A stretch of DNA of 19,613 nt from an uncultured Lachnospiraceae bacterium (GTDB taxonomy: Bacteria > Bacillota > Clostridia > Lachnospirales > Lachnospiraceae): the NCBI GenBank assembly GCA_910583815.1, contig CAJTZB010000028.1, positions 1 through 19,613 on the forward strand, written 5' to 3'. The notes beneath the pieces were generated by a model. It saw nothing but the letters and a program-made list of their open reading frames with translations, searched no databases and was not told where the DNA came from. Below are positions 8,071 through 16,143 of the stretch, piece by piece. A program made the position numbers and the translations under genes. The stretch's first letter is position 1, and each line of letters begins with the position of its first letter.

Positions 8071-8130
8071 CGAAAAAGCCGGATACAAATTTCTGTAAGC
8101 AAGCTTACAAATTTGCATCCGGTTTTTTCG
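8071..8130 (-). terminator. Long intrinsic terminator hairpin after spoIVB
   Basis: The arms at 8071-8100 and 8103-8130 pair over about 27 positions, with two mismatches or wobbles and a two-base bulge. The hairpin starts nine bases after the spoIVB stop, and the far arm ends in GGCTTTTTCG on the minus strand. The A-rich and T-rich ends make it potentially bidirectional. Confidence 0.7.
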
Positions 8131-8138
8131 CGCACAGC

Positions 8139-9407
8139 TCATTGCTTTAACATATTTTCAATAAAAGTGCCGTAGCCTTTTGTGGAGTCTCTAATAAAGA
8201 CATGAGTTACTGCTCCGATGAGTTTTCCGTTCTGGATAATTGGGCTGCCGCTCATTCCTTGGACAATCCCCCCTGTTTTCTTTATCAGCTCCGGGTCTGT
8301 GATCTGGATAACAAGCCCTTTGTTTCCTCCAGAGGAAGAAAAATCGATTTTCAATATTTCAATTTTATATTCTTGTATTTTAGAGTCTACCTGACATAAA
8401 ATAGTTGCCGGGCCAAGTTTGATTTCCTGTTTTAAGCCAATGCTCATTGTCCCATTTGTCACTGTACGTCTGGAATCTGTCTGTCCAAAAATACCTTGTG
8501 ATGTATTTTTGGTAATCGTTCCAATACAACAGTTAGAAGCACGTCTGATAATTCCGACCAGCTCTCCTGGTGTCCCTTCTCTTCCTCGGATGATATTGAG
8601 TACTTCTGCTTCGTAAATGGAACCGTTTCCTACTTTCATCAGCACGCCGGTATCCACATCTGTAATCCCATGCCCAAGCGCTCCAAAATAACCGTTTGTT
8701 GTTGTAAAAGTAAGTGTTCCGATTCCCTGCGTATCTGTTCTGATCCAGACACCGATTTTATAGTCCCCGGTGCTGTCCTTTACCGGCTGGAGCGTTATTT
8801 TCCTTGTTTTTCCATCTCTTTCAATTGTCAGTTGAATCGCCTTTTTCCCAATTCGTTCTATCAGTTCTTCTTTTTTGCTGACTTTCTCTCCATTCACTGC
8901 CACAATATAGTCACCGCTTTTGATAAGCCCATCTGCCGGCTCATAATATGTTCCGTCACTGCCCATAACTGTTCCTGTTCCAAGCACCAAAATCCCATCC
9001 GTTTCCACTTGCAGCCCAATGACGCTTCCTCCCGGAATAACTTCGATTTCTTCAATAACCTCTAATGATATGTCTTTAATCGGAATAATACCAAACAGCG
9101 TAAGCTGTACTTTATATCGTCCCAGCTCATTGGAACTCACAGAAAACGGACTGCTTAGGTCTATTTTTATATCATTTTCAGACAGTGGTTTCTGATTTAC
9201 ATAAAGTACTCCTACTGCGTCTTCACTGATACTCGCATGAATCGGAAGCGAAAAATCAAATTCCTCTTCCTGCCCAAGTAAAATTTTCATTTCATCCGGT
9301 ACACTTGTTTTCAGCAGATAGTATCCATAGGTAACAAGAGCCACCAAATTACATACAATCAGCCCCATCAAGATCCGGCGGTATACGGTTCTTCTCATAC
9401 TTACCAT
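8139..9407 (-). CDS. spoIVB: SpoIVB serine peptidase (PDZ + S55), stage IV sporulation signal
   Basis: SpoIVB is secreted from the forespore into the intermembrane space, where it triggers SpoIVFB cleavage of pro-sigma-K; that pathway is family knowledge. With the start at 9407 the protein has 422 residues. There is an uncleaved-type membrane anchor at about 12-32, a PDZ domain around 130-210 and an S55 peptidase domain at the C-terminus. The peptidase has the catalytic His in GALGHGITD (H246) and Ser in GMSGSP (S386). The longest open frame reaches 9446, but that extension lies in a GC-rich hairpin. GAAAGGAG sits just before the ATG pair at 9410/9407, so I prefer 9407; 9410 or 9398 remain possible. 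The gene lies between recN and spo0A as in other spore formers. Confidence 0.95.
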   Translation of the reverse strand: MVSMRRTVYRRILMGLIVCNLVALVTYGYYLLKTSVPDEMKILLGQEEEFDFSLPIHASISEDAVGVLYVNQKPLSENDIKIDLSSPFSVSSNELGRYKVQLTLFGIIPIKDISLEVIEEIEVIPGGSVIGLQVETDGILVLGTGTVMGSDGTYYEPADGLIKSGDYIVAVNGEKVSKKEELIERIGKKAIQLTIERDGKTRKITLQPVKDSTGDYKIGVWIRTDTQGIGTLTFTTTNGYFGALGHGITDVDTGVLMKVGNGSIYEAEVLNIIRGREGTPGELVGIIRRASNCCIGTITKNTSQGIFGQTDSRRTVTNGTMSIGLKQEIKLGPATILCQVDSKIQEYKIEILKIDFSSSGGNKGLVIQITDPELIKKTGGIVQGMSGSPIIQNGKLIGAVTHVFIRDSTKGYGTFIENMLKQ

Positions 9408-9426
9408 CATGCTCCTTTCAAAGTCT

Positions 9427-9611
9427 GGAGACTTTGTGCGAAGCACAAATCTCCGGCGGAAAATCTTCCCGCCTTACCCCATTCAGAACAAAGAATTCCA
9501 CACAGTGAATTTCTACGCCTGCGGAGGACCGCTTTTGCAGCACATTTCCTTCCGCTGCAACGCGACCTTCGCGTAGCGTTTTTGTTTCATAAGACTCTTC
9601 TATGAAACAAA
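9427..9611. repeat. Array of tandem small hairpins between recN and spoIVB
   Basis: Seven inverted repeats follow one another: 9427-9454 (GGAGA-TTTGTGC arms, GAA loop), 9455-9473 (GGCGG/CCGCC), 9494-9511 (AATTCCAC/GTGAATT with one bulge), 9521-9532 (GCGG/CCGC), 9535-9560 (TTGCAGC/GCTGCAA), 9560-9574 (ACGCGA/TCGCGT) and 9581-9611 (TTTGTTTCATA/TATGAAACAAA). The block fills almost all the sequence between the recN terminator and the spoIVB ribosome binding site. No coding frame with a ribosome binding site was seen. Confidence 0.65.
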
Positions 9612-9638
9612 AAAGAGGACCCTTCTTTGTCCTCTTTT
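9606..9638 (-). terminator. Intrinsic terminator after recN
   Basis: AAAAGAGGAC (9611-9620) and GTCCTCTTTT (9629-9638) form a perfect ten-base stem with an eight-base loop. On the minus strand the stem runs into TTTTTTG, about 48 bases after the recN stop. Confidence 0.8.
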
Positions 9639-9686
9639 AGTATGGCATTCGAGTATGAAATTAAACCAGTACAAACTTTCCATTCT

Positions 9687-11372
9687 TTAATAATTTTTGT
9701 AGCTGTCCGCAAGCTGCTTCATTTCTCTTGCATTTTCATAAACCGCATCCGTAATCTTGGCTCCTCCGAGAATCCTTGCCAGTTCTTCACATGATTCTTT
9801 TCGGTCCAGTTCTCGAATCTGCGTCTTTACATGCCCTTCTTTTGCACTCTTTTCAATAATAAAATGTGCATCTGCCATTGCAGCAATCTGCGCCAGATGC
9901 GTAATGCAAAGAATCTGGTGTCCCGCGCTGATATGCGCAAGCTTCTCTGATACTTTCTGTGCAGTTCTTCCGCTGATTCCAGTGTCTATTTCATCAAAAA
10001 TCAAGGTCGGGATATCATCTTTATCTGCAAGCACCGATTTTATCGCCAACATAATTCTGGAAAGTTCGCCTCCAGACGCAATTTTTACAAGCGGACGCAA
10101 TGGTTCTCCGGGATTTAAGGAAATCATAAACTCACAGGCATCATAACCATCTGTCCGAAATTGCTCGGTCTGTTCTATTGGAAGCTCCAGTTTGACTTCG
10201 GAAAAATTCAAATCAAGCAATGCCTGCTGCACAGCTTTTGTCAATACCGCTGCGCGTTTTTTGCGGATGTCCGATATTTTTTTACAAAGCACAAGGCATT
10301 CCTTTTCTGCTTTCTTATAGTTTTTACGCAGATTTTCTAAATATTCTTCATAATTTTTATATTTATTCAGCTTTGCCTCACACTCTGCTGCATACTCTTG
10401 TATTTCTTTAATTGTTCTTCCATATTTGCTCTTTAATGAATTAATCAAGTCCAGACGTGCTTCTACTTCTGAAAAACGTTCTTGCGAATCCTCCATAGAA
10501 GCAGCAAGGCTCCCTGCCTGACGGTTAAACTCAAGCAGCATAGATTCCGCCTCTGAAAGAAGCTCTGAAAGTTCGGAAAGCTTGGGATTATAATCCACAA
10601 TTCTTGTAAGCTGACGTTCCGCAGCAGACATCATGCTCTCTGCATTACTGTCTTCATCATCCCTTGTATAACGGAGGCAGTTCGCCAGCGTCTCTGCTAT
10701 CTGCCTGCCATTGGATAAAAAGCGGAATTCTTCCTCAAGCTGTCCATCCTCACCACAAACAAGCTTCGCCGCCATAATCTCTTCCAGCGCAAATTCCAAA
10801 TATGCTGTTTCCCTGTTTTTTTCCTCTTCTGAGGAAGATTCTTCTAAAAGTTCTTTTTTTAAACCCTTATATTTATGATAGGCTTCCTTCATCTGCTCCA
10901 AAAGGTCTGTGAGCTCTTCTGCCGCAAAACGGTCCAACAGCTGCAGATGTGAGGCCTTATGGAGCAAAGACTGGTTTTCTTGCTGTCCATGAATATGAAG
11001 CAGAAGCTCTGCTGTTTCTTTTAGAGAAGAAGCCGTTACCGTTTCCCCATTGATTTTGCATATTGATTTTCCGCTTTCCATAATCTTTCTTGACAAAATA
11101 AGCATTCCCTCTTCTGGGATAATATCCAGTTCTCGCAAAGCAGCTTCCGTCTGCTCAGAAAGCTGATCAAAAATCAGCTCCACAAGAGCATATTCTGCCC
11201 CTTGACGGATTACTTCTTTTGATACTTTTGCACCAAGCGCCGCATTGACTGATCCAATCAAAATTGACTTTCCGGCACCGGTTTCTCCTGTCATAATATT
11301 TAAATGGTCACGAAATACAACTTCCGTTTCATCAATAATTGCAAAATTCTTTACATGCAGGCTATGTAACAA
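9687..11372 (-). CDS. recN: DNA repair protein RecN
   Basis: RecN is an SMC-like ATPase that acts early in double-strand break repair. With a TTG start at 11372 the product has 561 residues, the normal family length. The Walker A GETGAGKS lies at 29-36, the ABC signature SGGELSRI at about 433-440 and the Walker B DEIDTG at about 460-465, with a coiled-coil arm region (about 150-370) rich in Glu, Lys and Leu between them. The open frame continues upstream to 11453, but an exact AGGAGG sits seven bases before TTG 11372, and the family N-terminus L-x-x-L-x-V-x-N-F-A-I-I begins there. The extension also runs into the terminator hairpin of the previous gene. Terminators lie on both sides, so recN is probably transcribed alone. 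Confidence 0.96.
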   Translation of the reverse strand: MLHSLHVKNFAIIDETEVVFRDHLNIMTGETGAGKSILIGSVNAALGAKVSKEVIRQGAEYALVELIFDQLSEQTEAALRELDIIPEEGMLILSRKIMESGKSICKINGETVTASSLKETAELLLHIHGQQENQSLLHKASHLQLLDRFAAEELTDLLEQMKEAYHKYKGLKKELLEESSSEEEKNRETAYLEFALEEIMAAKLVCGEDGQLEEEFRFLSNGRQIAETLANCLRYTRDDEDSNAESMMSAAERQLTRIVDYNPKLSELSELLSEAESMLLEFNRQAGSLAASMEDSQERFSEVEARLDLINSLKSKYGRTIKEIQEYAAECEAKLNKYKNYEEYLENLRKNYKKAEKECLVLCKKISDIRKKRAAVLTKAVQQALLDLNFSEVKLELPIEQTEQFRTDGYDACEFMISLNPGEPLRPLVKIASGGELSRIMLAIKSVLADKDDIPTLIFDEIDTGISGRTAQKVSEKLAHISAGHQILCITHLAQIAAMADAHFIIEKSAKEGHVKTQIRELDRKESCEELARILGGAKITDAVYENAREMKQLADSYKNY

Positions 11373-11397
11373 CGATGGTCCTCCTATTAATGGTATT

Positions 11398-11488
11398 GCA
11401 GTAAACCTGTTCGTACATAAAAGCAGAGCTAAATTTATGTCTGCGCACAGCATCCATAAATTTAGCTCTGTACTGTCCGGTTTACTGC
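11398..11488 (-). terminator. Two-tier hairpin: terminator of the Ig-like gene
   Basis: The inner perfect 16-bp stem (11424-11439 with 11455-11470) is followed on the minus strand by CTTTTATG, giving an intrinsic terminator about 30 bases after the stop. An outer perfect ten-base repeat, GCAGTAAACC (11398-11407) and GGTTTACTGC (11479-11488), encloses it and ends 26 bases before the recN start. Confidence 0.75.
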
Positions 11489-11501
11489 TGGTTTATTTTA
11501 A

Positions 11502-14500
11502 TTATTTTACTACCTTTACGCGGCAGCGCAAGGTTCTTCCATTGACTGTTGCAGTTACGTAAGTCGTGCCAACTTTCCTTGCAGTAATTACGCCGTTTGA
11601 TACTTCACAGATCGAAGTGTCTTCCACATCCCAACGCACATTTGCAGTCGCTCCATCCACAACAAGACGAGAATACTGAGTATATACCGGAATTTCAAGG
11701 GTTTCCCTGCTGAGTCCTAATACAATAACCGATACGCGGGCCGTTCTGCCGGACGCAGTCATAACCGTCACGCTTGTGGTTCCAGTAGAAACCGCCGTAA
11801 TAATACCGCTTCCGCTGACTGTAGCAATTGCCTCATTGCTGGAAGACCAGGTTACTTTATCTGTAGAATTGTTTGGGCGCATGGATATATTGATTGCTTT
11901 TGTTTCCCCCGGCATCAGTACAACTTCTGTATCTGATACAGATACGCCAGTGGAAGCAATCGGCGCAATAACAGTAACATAACATGTTGCATATTTCCCG
12001 CTGTTGTCTCTGGCCTTTGCATAGACCATTGTCGTTCCAGGCTTTAAGCCGATAATAACTCCATCATCATCTACCATTGCAATGGATTCATCATCTGAAC
12101 TGTAAAGCACTGTTTTATATGTTGCGTTAGAAGGCTGTACAGTAGCAACCAAAGCTGCGCTTTCCCCTTGGATAATTGTCAGGGAATTATGATTTAACTT
12201 AATGGAAGTAACTTCACGGACGACACGCACCTCGCATTCTGCACGCCTTCCGGTACCATCCAATGCTTCCGCAGTAATAGTTGCATATCCATAATCCTCA
12301 CCGGTAATTTTACCGCTTTTATCTACACTGCAGATGCTGTCATCTGAAGAATACCATTCTACTTCCGCATCCCCAATGACTTCTCCGTTCTTTACAATAA
12401 CCGCACGAAGCGTAAAAGTCTTTCCAAAGCCAAGTCGGTAATTATCCGGTTCAATTCTAAGTTCCATCAATGGGTCTTCTACCGTAACCAGGCAAAACGC
12501 CTTGTAGCCTCCATCCATAGAAGTACAGGTAATTACCGTCGTTCCTCTTTCTACGCCTGTTACCGTACCGGCAGCACTTACAGTTGCGACTGAAGTATCG
12601 CTGCTTTCCCATTTTACCTGCGTATTGCTTGCAGAAGACGGACTGAATACCGGGGCAATTGTAAATGCTTCACCAACATCAATCGTCAGCTCTGAAGGAT
12701 CTAGCTCCATAGAACGGACTGCCTCCAGTACAGTTACTGTACAGTAAGAAGTAGCTCCTCCTTCTGTTTTTACAAGAATAATTGCAGTACCGACTCCGCG
12801 TGCCGTAATACGTCCTGTAGAAGAAACCGTAACTACTTTTGTATTTAAACTTTCCCAAATCAGATTTGCATCCGTTGCTGTTGCCGGTGTAATAGTGACA
12901 TCCATATCATAATATTCTCCGGCATTCATTGTCAGTTCTGTTGCATTCATCCGTACGCCGGTTGCTCTCTGCTTTACAACAACCGTACAAATAGCATAGT
13001 AAGAACCTTCATATGTCATTACCATGACCTGCGTTGTTCCAGGGCGTTTTCCTGAAAGCAGGCCTTCATCGTCTACCGTAACAACAGAAGTATCAAATGA
13101 AGTCCACTGTACATCCTGACTGCTCGCCGTAGATGGGTATACCATATAAGTCAGGCGCTTGCTCTCGCCGACATACAGTTCCACAAGCTCTTCATCCAGT
13201 TCCACATCGGCTACCGACTGCAGAACCGTTACCGTACACTGCGCCATTAATGCAGGGTTATCCTCTGACTGCACCGTAATAACCGCAGTACCTGCTTTAT
13301 TAAATGTAAGCTTACCGGTTTTATCTACGCTTACAATGCTGTTGTTGGAGGAAGTCCATTTCAGCGTCTGGTTCGTCGCATTTTCCGGCGTAATGGTTGC
13401 ATAGAGCTGATGCGTCTGCTTCATCTTGCCTCTGACTTCGGTCTCTGAAAGTTTCAGCTGCTGTACCTGCTGTTTTACCGTAACCGTACAATAGCCTACC
13501 ACTACATTTTTGTCATTGATAGCCGTCAAGATTGCCGTTCCGCCTTTTAAACCGGTAATCTGCGCTGAAGTTGCACCGTTGTCGGCAATGCTGAAAATAG
13601 TCGGGTCTGACGACTGCCATGACAAATGTACATCTACAAGGCCGGTCGGCGTAATCAGTGCATTGATTTCTTTTGTTTCTCCGATTCCGATTGTAGTTTC
13701 ACTTGGGGTCAAAATAATCTGAGAAACCGTTTGCTGAACTGTAATTTTACAGGTCGCAGTTTTTCTTACGCCGTCAATAATCTGATATGCCGTTACAGTT
13801 GCTTCATAGTTTCTTGGTGTCTCCTTTTTTGCAGTAATAAGACCATTATCACTGACTTCAATATATTGCTTGTCGGCTTCCGAGCATTCAAAGAAAACGG
13901 GACCCGGCTGTGTCTGGTTTGGTTTCAGCTGATATGTCCCGCCGGTAAACATAACCAGAGAAGACGAATTCAGCGAAAGTGTGTCTATTACCTCAAAGGT
14001 ATATTCTACCGGCTGTATTTTATTGGCTTCTTCCAGTACGTAGATGCCAAAATCCGCTGATTTCTGATAGGAAATTTTAAATTTCTGCTGACCATACACA
14101 TGTGCCGTTACTACGCCGGTAGCCCTGGCCATAGAAGCTACAGTTTCTGTTGTTGGGTCCGGAATAACAGCAAACAGCTTTCCAAACATTCCTTCCGGAA
14201 TATTGGAATTCTCATTGATATTGTACATATCGCCTACGTTCATGTATTTTACTGTATCCGAAGGCATCAGCAGTTCTACGATAACTTTAAAGGTCAGGCA
14301 TGGAAGATCTTCTTCTGATGCTTCTGTAAACGCTTTTGTAGCGCGCGCCTCCACAATATAAGTTCCTGCTTTTACATTTGTAAACTTTACATTACTGCCC
14401 TCATAAGTATAAGAAAGCAACGGATCGCCTGTCTGTGCAATCAGCCTTCCTTTTGTTCCGTTCTGTTTTACAGTATAGACATCCCAAATCAGGCGAGAAG

Positions 14501-15620
14501 CAGGCAATGCATTTGTATGTAAAATAAACTCAGCATTCGTAGCTCCTTCTTCTTTGTACTTTGCCTTCAGTTCTTCCGTTGTTATCCGCACGTCTACTGT
14601 CTTGCTGAAATCATCTGGCTTCTGCGTCTTATAAGCACCGGTAGGAAGGACAACAATCTCGATTTCATATTCTTCTACTACTACGTCCGTTCCTGAGTCG
14701 CCACCGCCTGAAATAGAAACGTTTGCATAGTTCTGGATTTTTATCTTTGTATAACCGGAACCGTCAATTGTCAGAATACCGTTGTCGTCAATGGAAACAA
14801 TACCCTGATCAACCGGGTCATTGAATTTTACACAGTCTTTGTTTTCTGCAGGCGGCAGGTTGATAAACTTTAACTGATACCCTTTCTTTATGTTTCCTGC
14901 ATCATCTGTTATCTGCAATAAAGTAGTATCTGTTGGATCCAATACAAGGATTCTCTTTTCTGTCGTGCTTCCTACATTTTTCCACTGTGGGTCTGTACGG
15001 CGGTCAAGCTCTGCCCTTACCAGAAACGCTGCCGAAAAGCTTTCTACTGTTCCGTCATCTTGTGTAATATCCGCACGAATCATTGCCCAGCCCGGTTTTT
15101 TTGCAGTCAGGACTGCGCTCGTTCCGCTTTGTGCAATACTGATAACATCAGGCTTATCTGAAGAAAATACCACGCTCTTTACAACACCCATATCGGCTTC
15201 GCCTTTGATGTTGATACGGTTTAAGTAAACTGTTACTTCATTTGTTTCCATTGTTGCAGTCTGATTTTTTTCAATGATATTACCAGTTACTTCCAGCACA
15301 TATCTCCACTCACTGGTATCCGGAGCTGCATTTGCAACAATCGGAAGTGCATTCCAAAGGTCTGATATTTTAGCAAAAGATGTTCCCACCACATCAAGCA
15401 AGGATTTTGTTTCGTTTGTTTTCCCTGTTTCTGCAGATTGGACAGGCTCCTGCTGTTCCTCTTGTCTCGTCTGCTCGGCCGGCTCTTCTGGCTTTCCTTC
15501 TTGTACTATGACCTCCGGCGTAACTGTTGCCTTTGGTATGGCATCAGGCGAAAGCCCGCTTCCTATAAGGAGGCTCACCGCCATAACAAAACCGATTGCT
15601 TTTTTCATTCCTTTTACCAT
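11502..15620 (-). CDS. Large secreted protein with about ten bacterial Ig-like (Big_2) domains
   Basis: The 1372-residue product has no assignable enzymatic function. ATG 15620 has AAAGGG nine bases upstream; the longer frame to 15677 lacks a good site. A signal peptide is visible (KKAIGFVMAVSLLIGSG, residues 5-21), then a Pro/Glu/Gln-rich linker (about 35-75). Two or more diverged beta-rich domains follow (about 100-545). The rest is about ten Ig-like repeats of 80-86 residues (about 546-1372). Each carries a W-x-S-S-D/N-x-S-I/V-x-x-V core, a G-x-I/L-T-A-x-x-x-G-T segment and a final strand x-C-x-V-x-V. The Cys is kept in nine of ten repeats. There is no LPxTG, SLH or C-terminal membrane segment; the protein ends on the last Ig strand. 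Such arrays occur in surface adhesins and wall proteins; a surface or extracellular structural role is inference. Confidence 0.85.
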   Translation of the reverse strand: MVKGMKKAIGFVMAVSLLIGSGLSPDAIPKATVTPEVIVQEGKPEEPAEQTRQEEQQEPVQSAETGKTNETKSLLDVVGTSFAKISDLWNALPIVANAAPDTSEWRYVLEVTGNIIEKNQTATMETNEVTVYLNRINIKGEADMGVVKSVVFSSDKPDVISIAQSGTSAVLTAKKPGWAMIRADITQDDGTVESFSAAFLVRAELDRRTDPQWKNVGSTTEKRILVLDPTDTTLLQITDDAGNIKKGYQLKFINLPPAENKDCVKFNDPVDQGIVSIDDNGILTIDGSGYTKIKIQNYANVSISGGGDSGTDVVVEEYEIEIVVLPTGAYKTQKPDDFSKTVDVRITTEELKAKYKEEGATNAEFILHTNALPASRLIWDVYTVKQNGTKGRLIAQTGDPLLSYTYEGSNVKFTNVKAGTYIVEARATKAFTEASEEDLPCLTFKVIVELLMPSDTVKYMNVGDMYNINENSNIPEGMFGKLFAVIPDPTTETVASMARATGVVTAHVYGQQKFKISYQKSADFGIYVLEEANKIQPVEYTFEVIDTLSLNSSSLVMFTGGTYQLKPNQTQPGPVFFECSEADKQYIEVSDNGLITAKKETPRNYEATVTAYQIIDGVRKTATCKITVQQTVSQIILTPSETTIGIGETKEINALITPTGLVDVHLSWQSSDPTIFSIADNGATSAQITGLKGGTAILTAINDKNVVVGYCTVTVKQQVQQLKLSETEVRGKMKQTHQLYATITPENATNQTLKWTSSNNSIVSVDKTGKLTFNKAGTAVITVQSEDNPALMAQCTVTVLQSVADVELDEELVELYVGESKRLTYMVYPSTASSQDVQWTSFDTSVVTVDDEGLLSGKRPGTTQVMVMTYEGSYYAICTVVVKQRATGVRMNATELTMNAGEYYDMDVTITPATATDANLIWESLNTKVVTVSSTGRITARGVGTAIILVKTEGGATSYCTVTVLEAVRSMELDPSELTIDVGEAFTIAPVFSPSSASNTQVKWESSDTSVATVSAAGTVTGVERGTTVITCTSMDGGYKAFCLVTVEDPLMELRIEPDNYRLGFGKTFTLRAVIVKNGEVIGDAEVEWYSSDDSICSVDKSGKITGEDYGYATITAEALDGTGRRAECEVRVVREVTSIKLNHNSLTIIQGESAALVATVQPSNATYKTVLYSSDDESIAMVDDDGVIIGLKPGTTMVYAKARDNSGKYATCYVTVIAPIASTGVSVSDTEVVLMPGETKAINISMRPNNSTDKVTWSSSNEAIATVSGSGIITAVSTGTTSVTVMTASGRTARVSVIVLGLSRETLEIPVYTQYSRLVVDGATANVRWDVEDTSICEVSNGVITARKVGTTYVTATVNGRTLRCRVKVVK

Positions 15621-16074
15621 AGCATCAAACCCTTTCTTTTTCCATAAAAATTGTCCTAAAGCGCTGTAAAACAACACTTATGACAATTGCAAGAATGCCT
15701 TGCACTCGTGTGGATATACGCTGCAAAGCGGCAGCTTGTATTAAGTTCCAAAAACCTCTGTTCAAAGAAACAGAGCATCAAACAGACAAATGCCTAAAAC
15801 AATTCCCATAAAGCTATATCGACAATATAGGACACTGTCTTTAATAAAATCAACGAAATCTAGTAGTTATAATAGTATGAAATGTTGGCAATTTTGTGTC
15901 ACCTTGGCAAAAAAGGAACAAAACAGCTGCACTGCCTTTATTTTGGCATTTGCTTTTTGAAAATATCCAAATCTGTCCAAAACAACCGCATCAGATCATG
16001 CTATCCGAGACAATGTTTATGTATCAGGGAATAAAAGAACCTTAGGTTGGTGTATAGATGGCAACACCAAAAAT
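15621..16074 (-). other. 523-bp gene-free spacer (with the yebC terminator): structured leader of the Ig-like gene
   Basis: No gene is visible on either strand between the Ig-like gene and yebC. On the minus strand the spacer holds an AT-rich promoter-like patch (TATAAC at 15871-15866, no convincing -35) and five inverted repeats. These are 15814-15830 (CTATAT/ATATAG), 15756-15775 (CTCTGTT/AACAGAG, followed by GTTTTTGG), 15720-15735 (GCTGC/GCAGC), 15688-15704 (TGCAAG/CTTGCA) and 15649-15688 (AATTGTC/GACAATT). Another repeat, TTGGTGT/ACACCAA, lies at 16047-16070. The second is terminator-like, so a 5' leader with attenuation is possible. I recognise no known riboswitch consensus. Confidence 0.45.
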
Positions 16075-16077
16075 TTA

Positions 16078-16122
16078 CACAAAAAAAAGAAAAGGCTATA
16101 CTGCCAAAACAGATAGCCTTTT
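16078..16122 (-). terminator. Intrinsic terminator after yebC
   Basis: AAAAGGCTA (16090-16098) and TAGCCTTTT (16114-16122) pair, with CTG/CAG pairing inside. On the minus strand the stem is followed by CTTTTTTTT. It begins about 20 bases after the yebC stop. Confidence 0.85.
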
Positions 16123-16143
16123 ACTGCTTATCATCAGAATCTG

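Noticed and set aside
7927..8142. A 71-residue minus-strand frame in the spoIVB-spo0A spacer
   Set aside because: It consists of the terminator hairpin, the palindrome cluster and the spo0A promoter region, and no protein family is recognisable.
9446..9640. T-box or other amino-acid leader in the recN-spoIVB spacer
   Set aside because: I looked for the conserved T-box sequence on the minus strand and did not find it; the hairpins do not match a known leader.
11405..11420. A possible LexA/SOS box (CGAACAGGTTTAC) ahead of recN
   Set aside because: Only the left half-site GAAC fits GAAC-N4-GTTC; the right half reads TTAC. It is too weak to call, although recN is LexA-controlled in some Firmicutes.
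15656..15778. A 40-residue Cys-rich minus-strand frame (ending near SCNCHKCC) in the leader of the Ig-like gene
   Set aside because: There is no ribosome binding site before its ATG, and it runs through several hairpins; most likely a chance frame.
15621..16074. c-di-GMP (GEMM) riboswitch in the leader of the Ig-like gene
   Set aside because: A GCAAAGC-like string is present on the plus strand only, and the conserved flanking helices and loop motif are missing.
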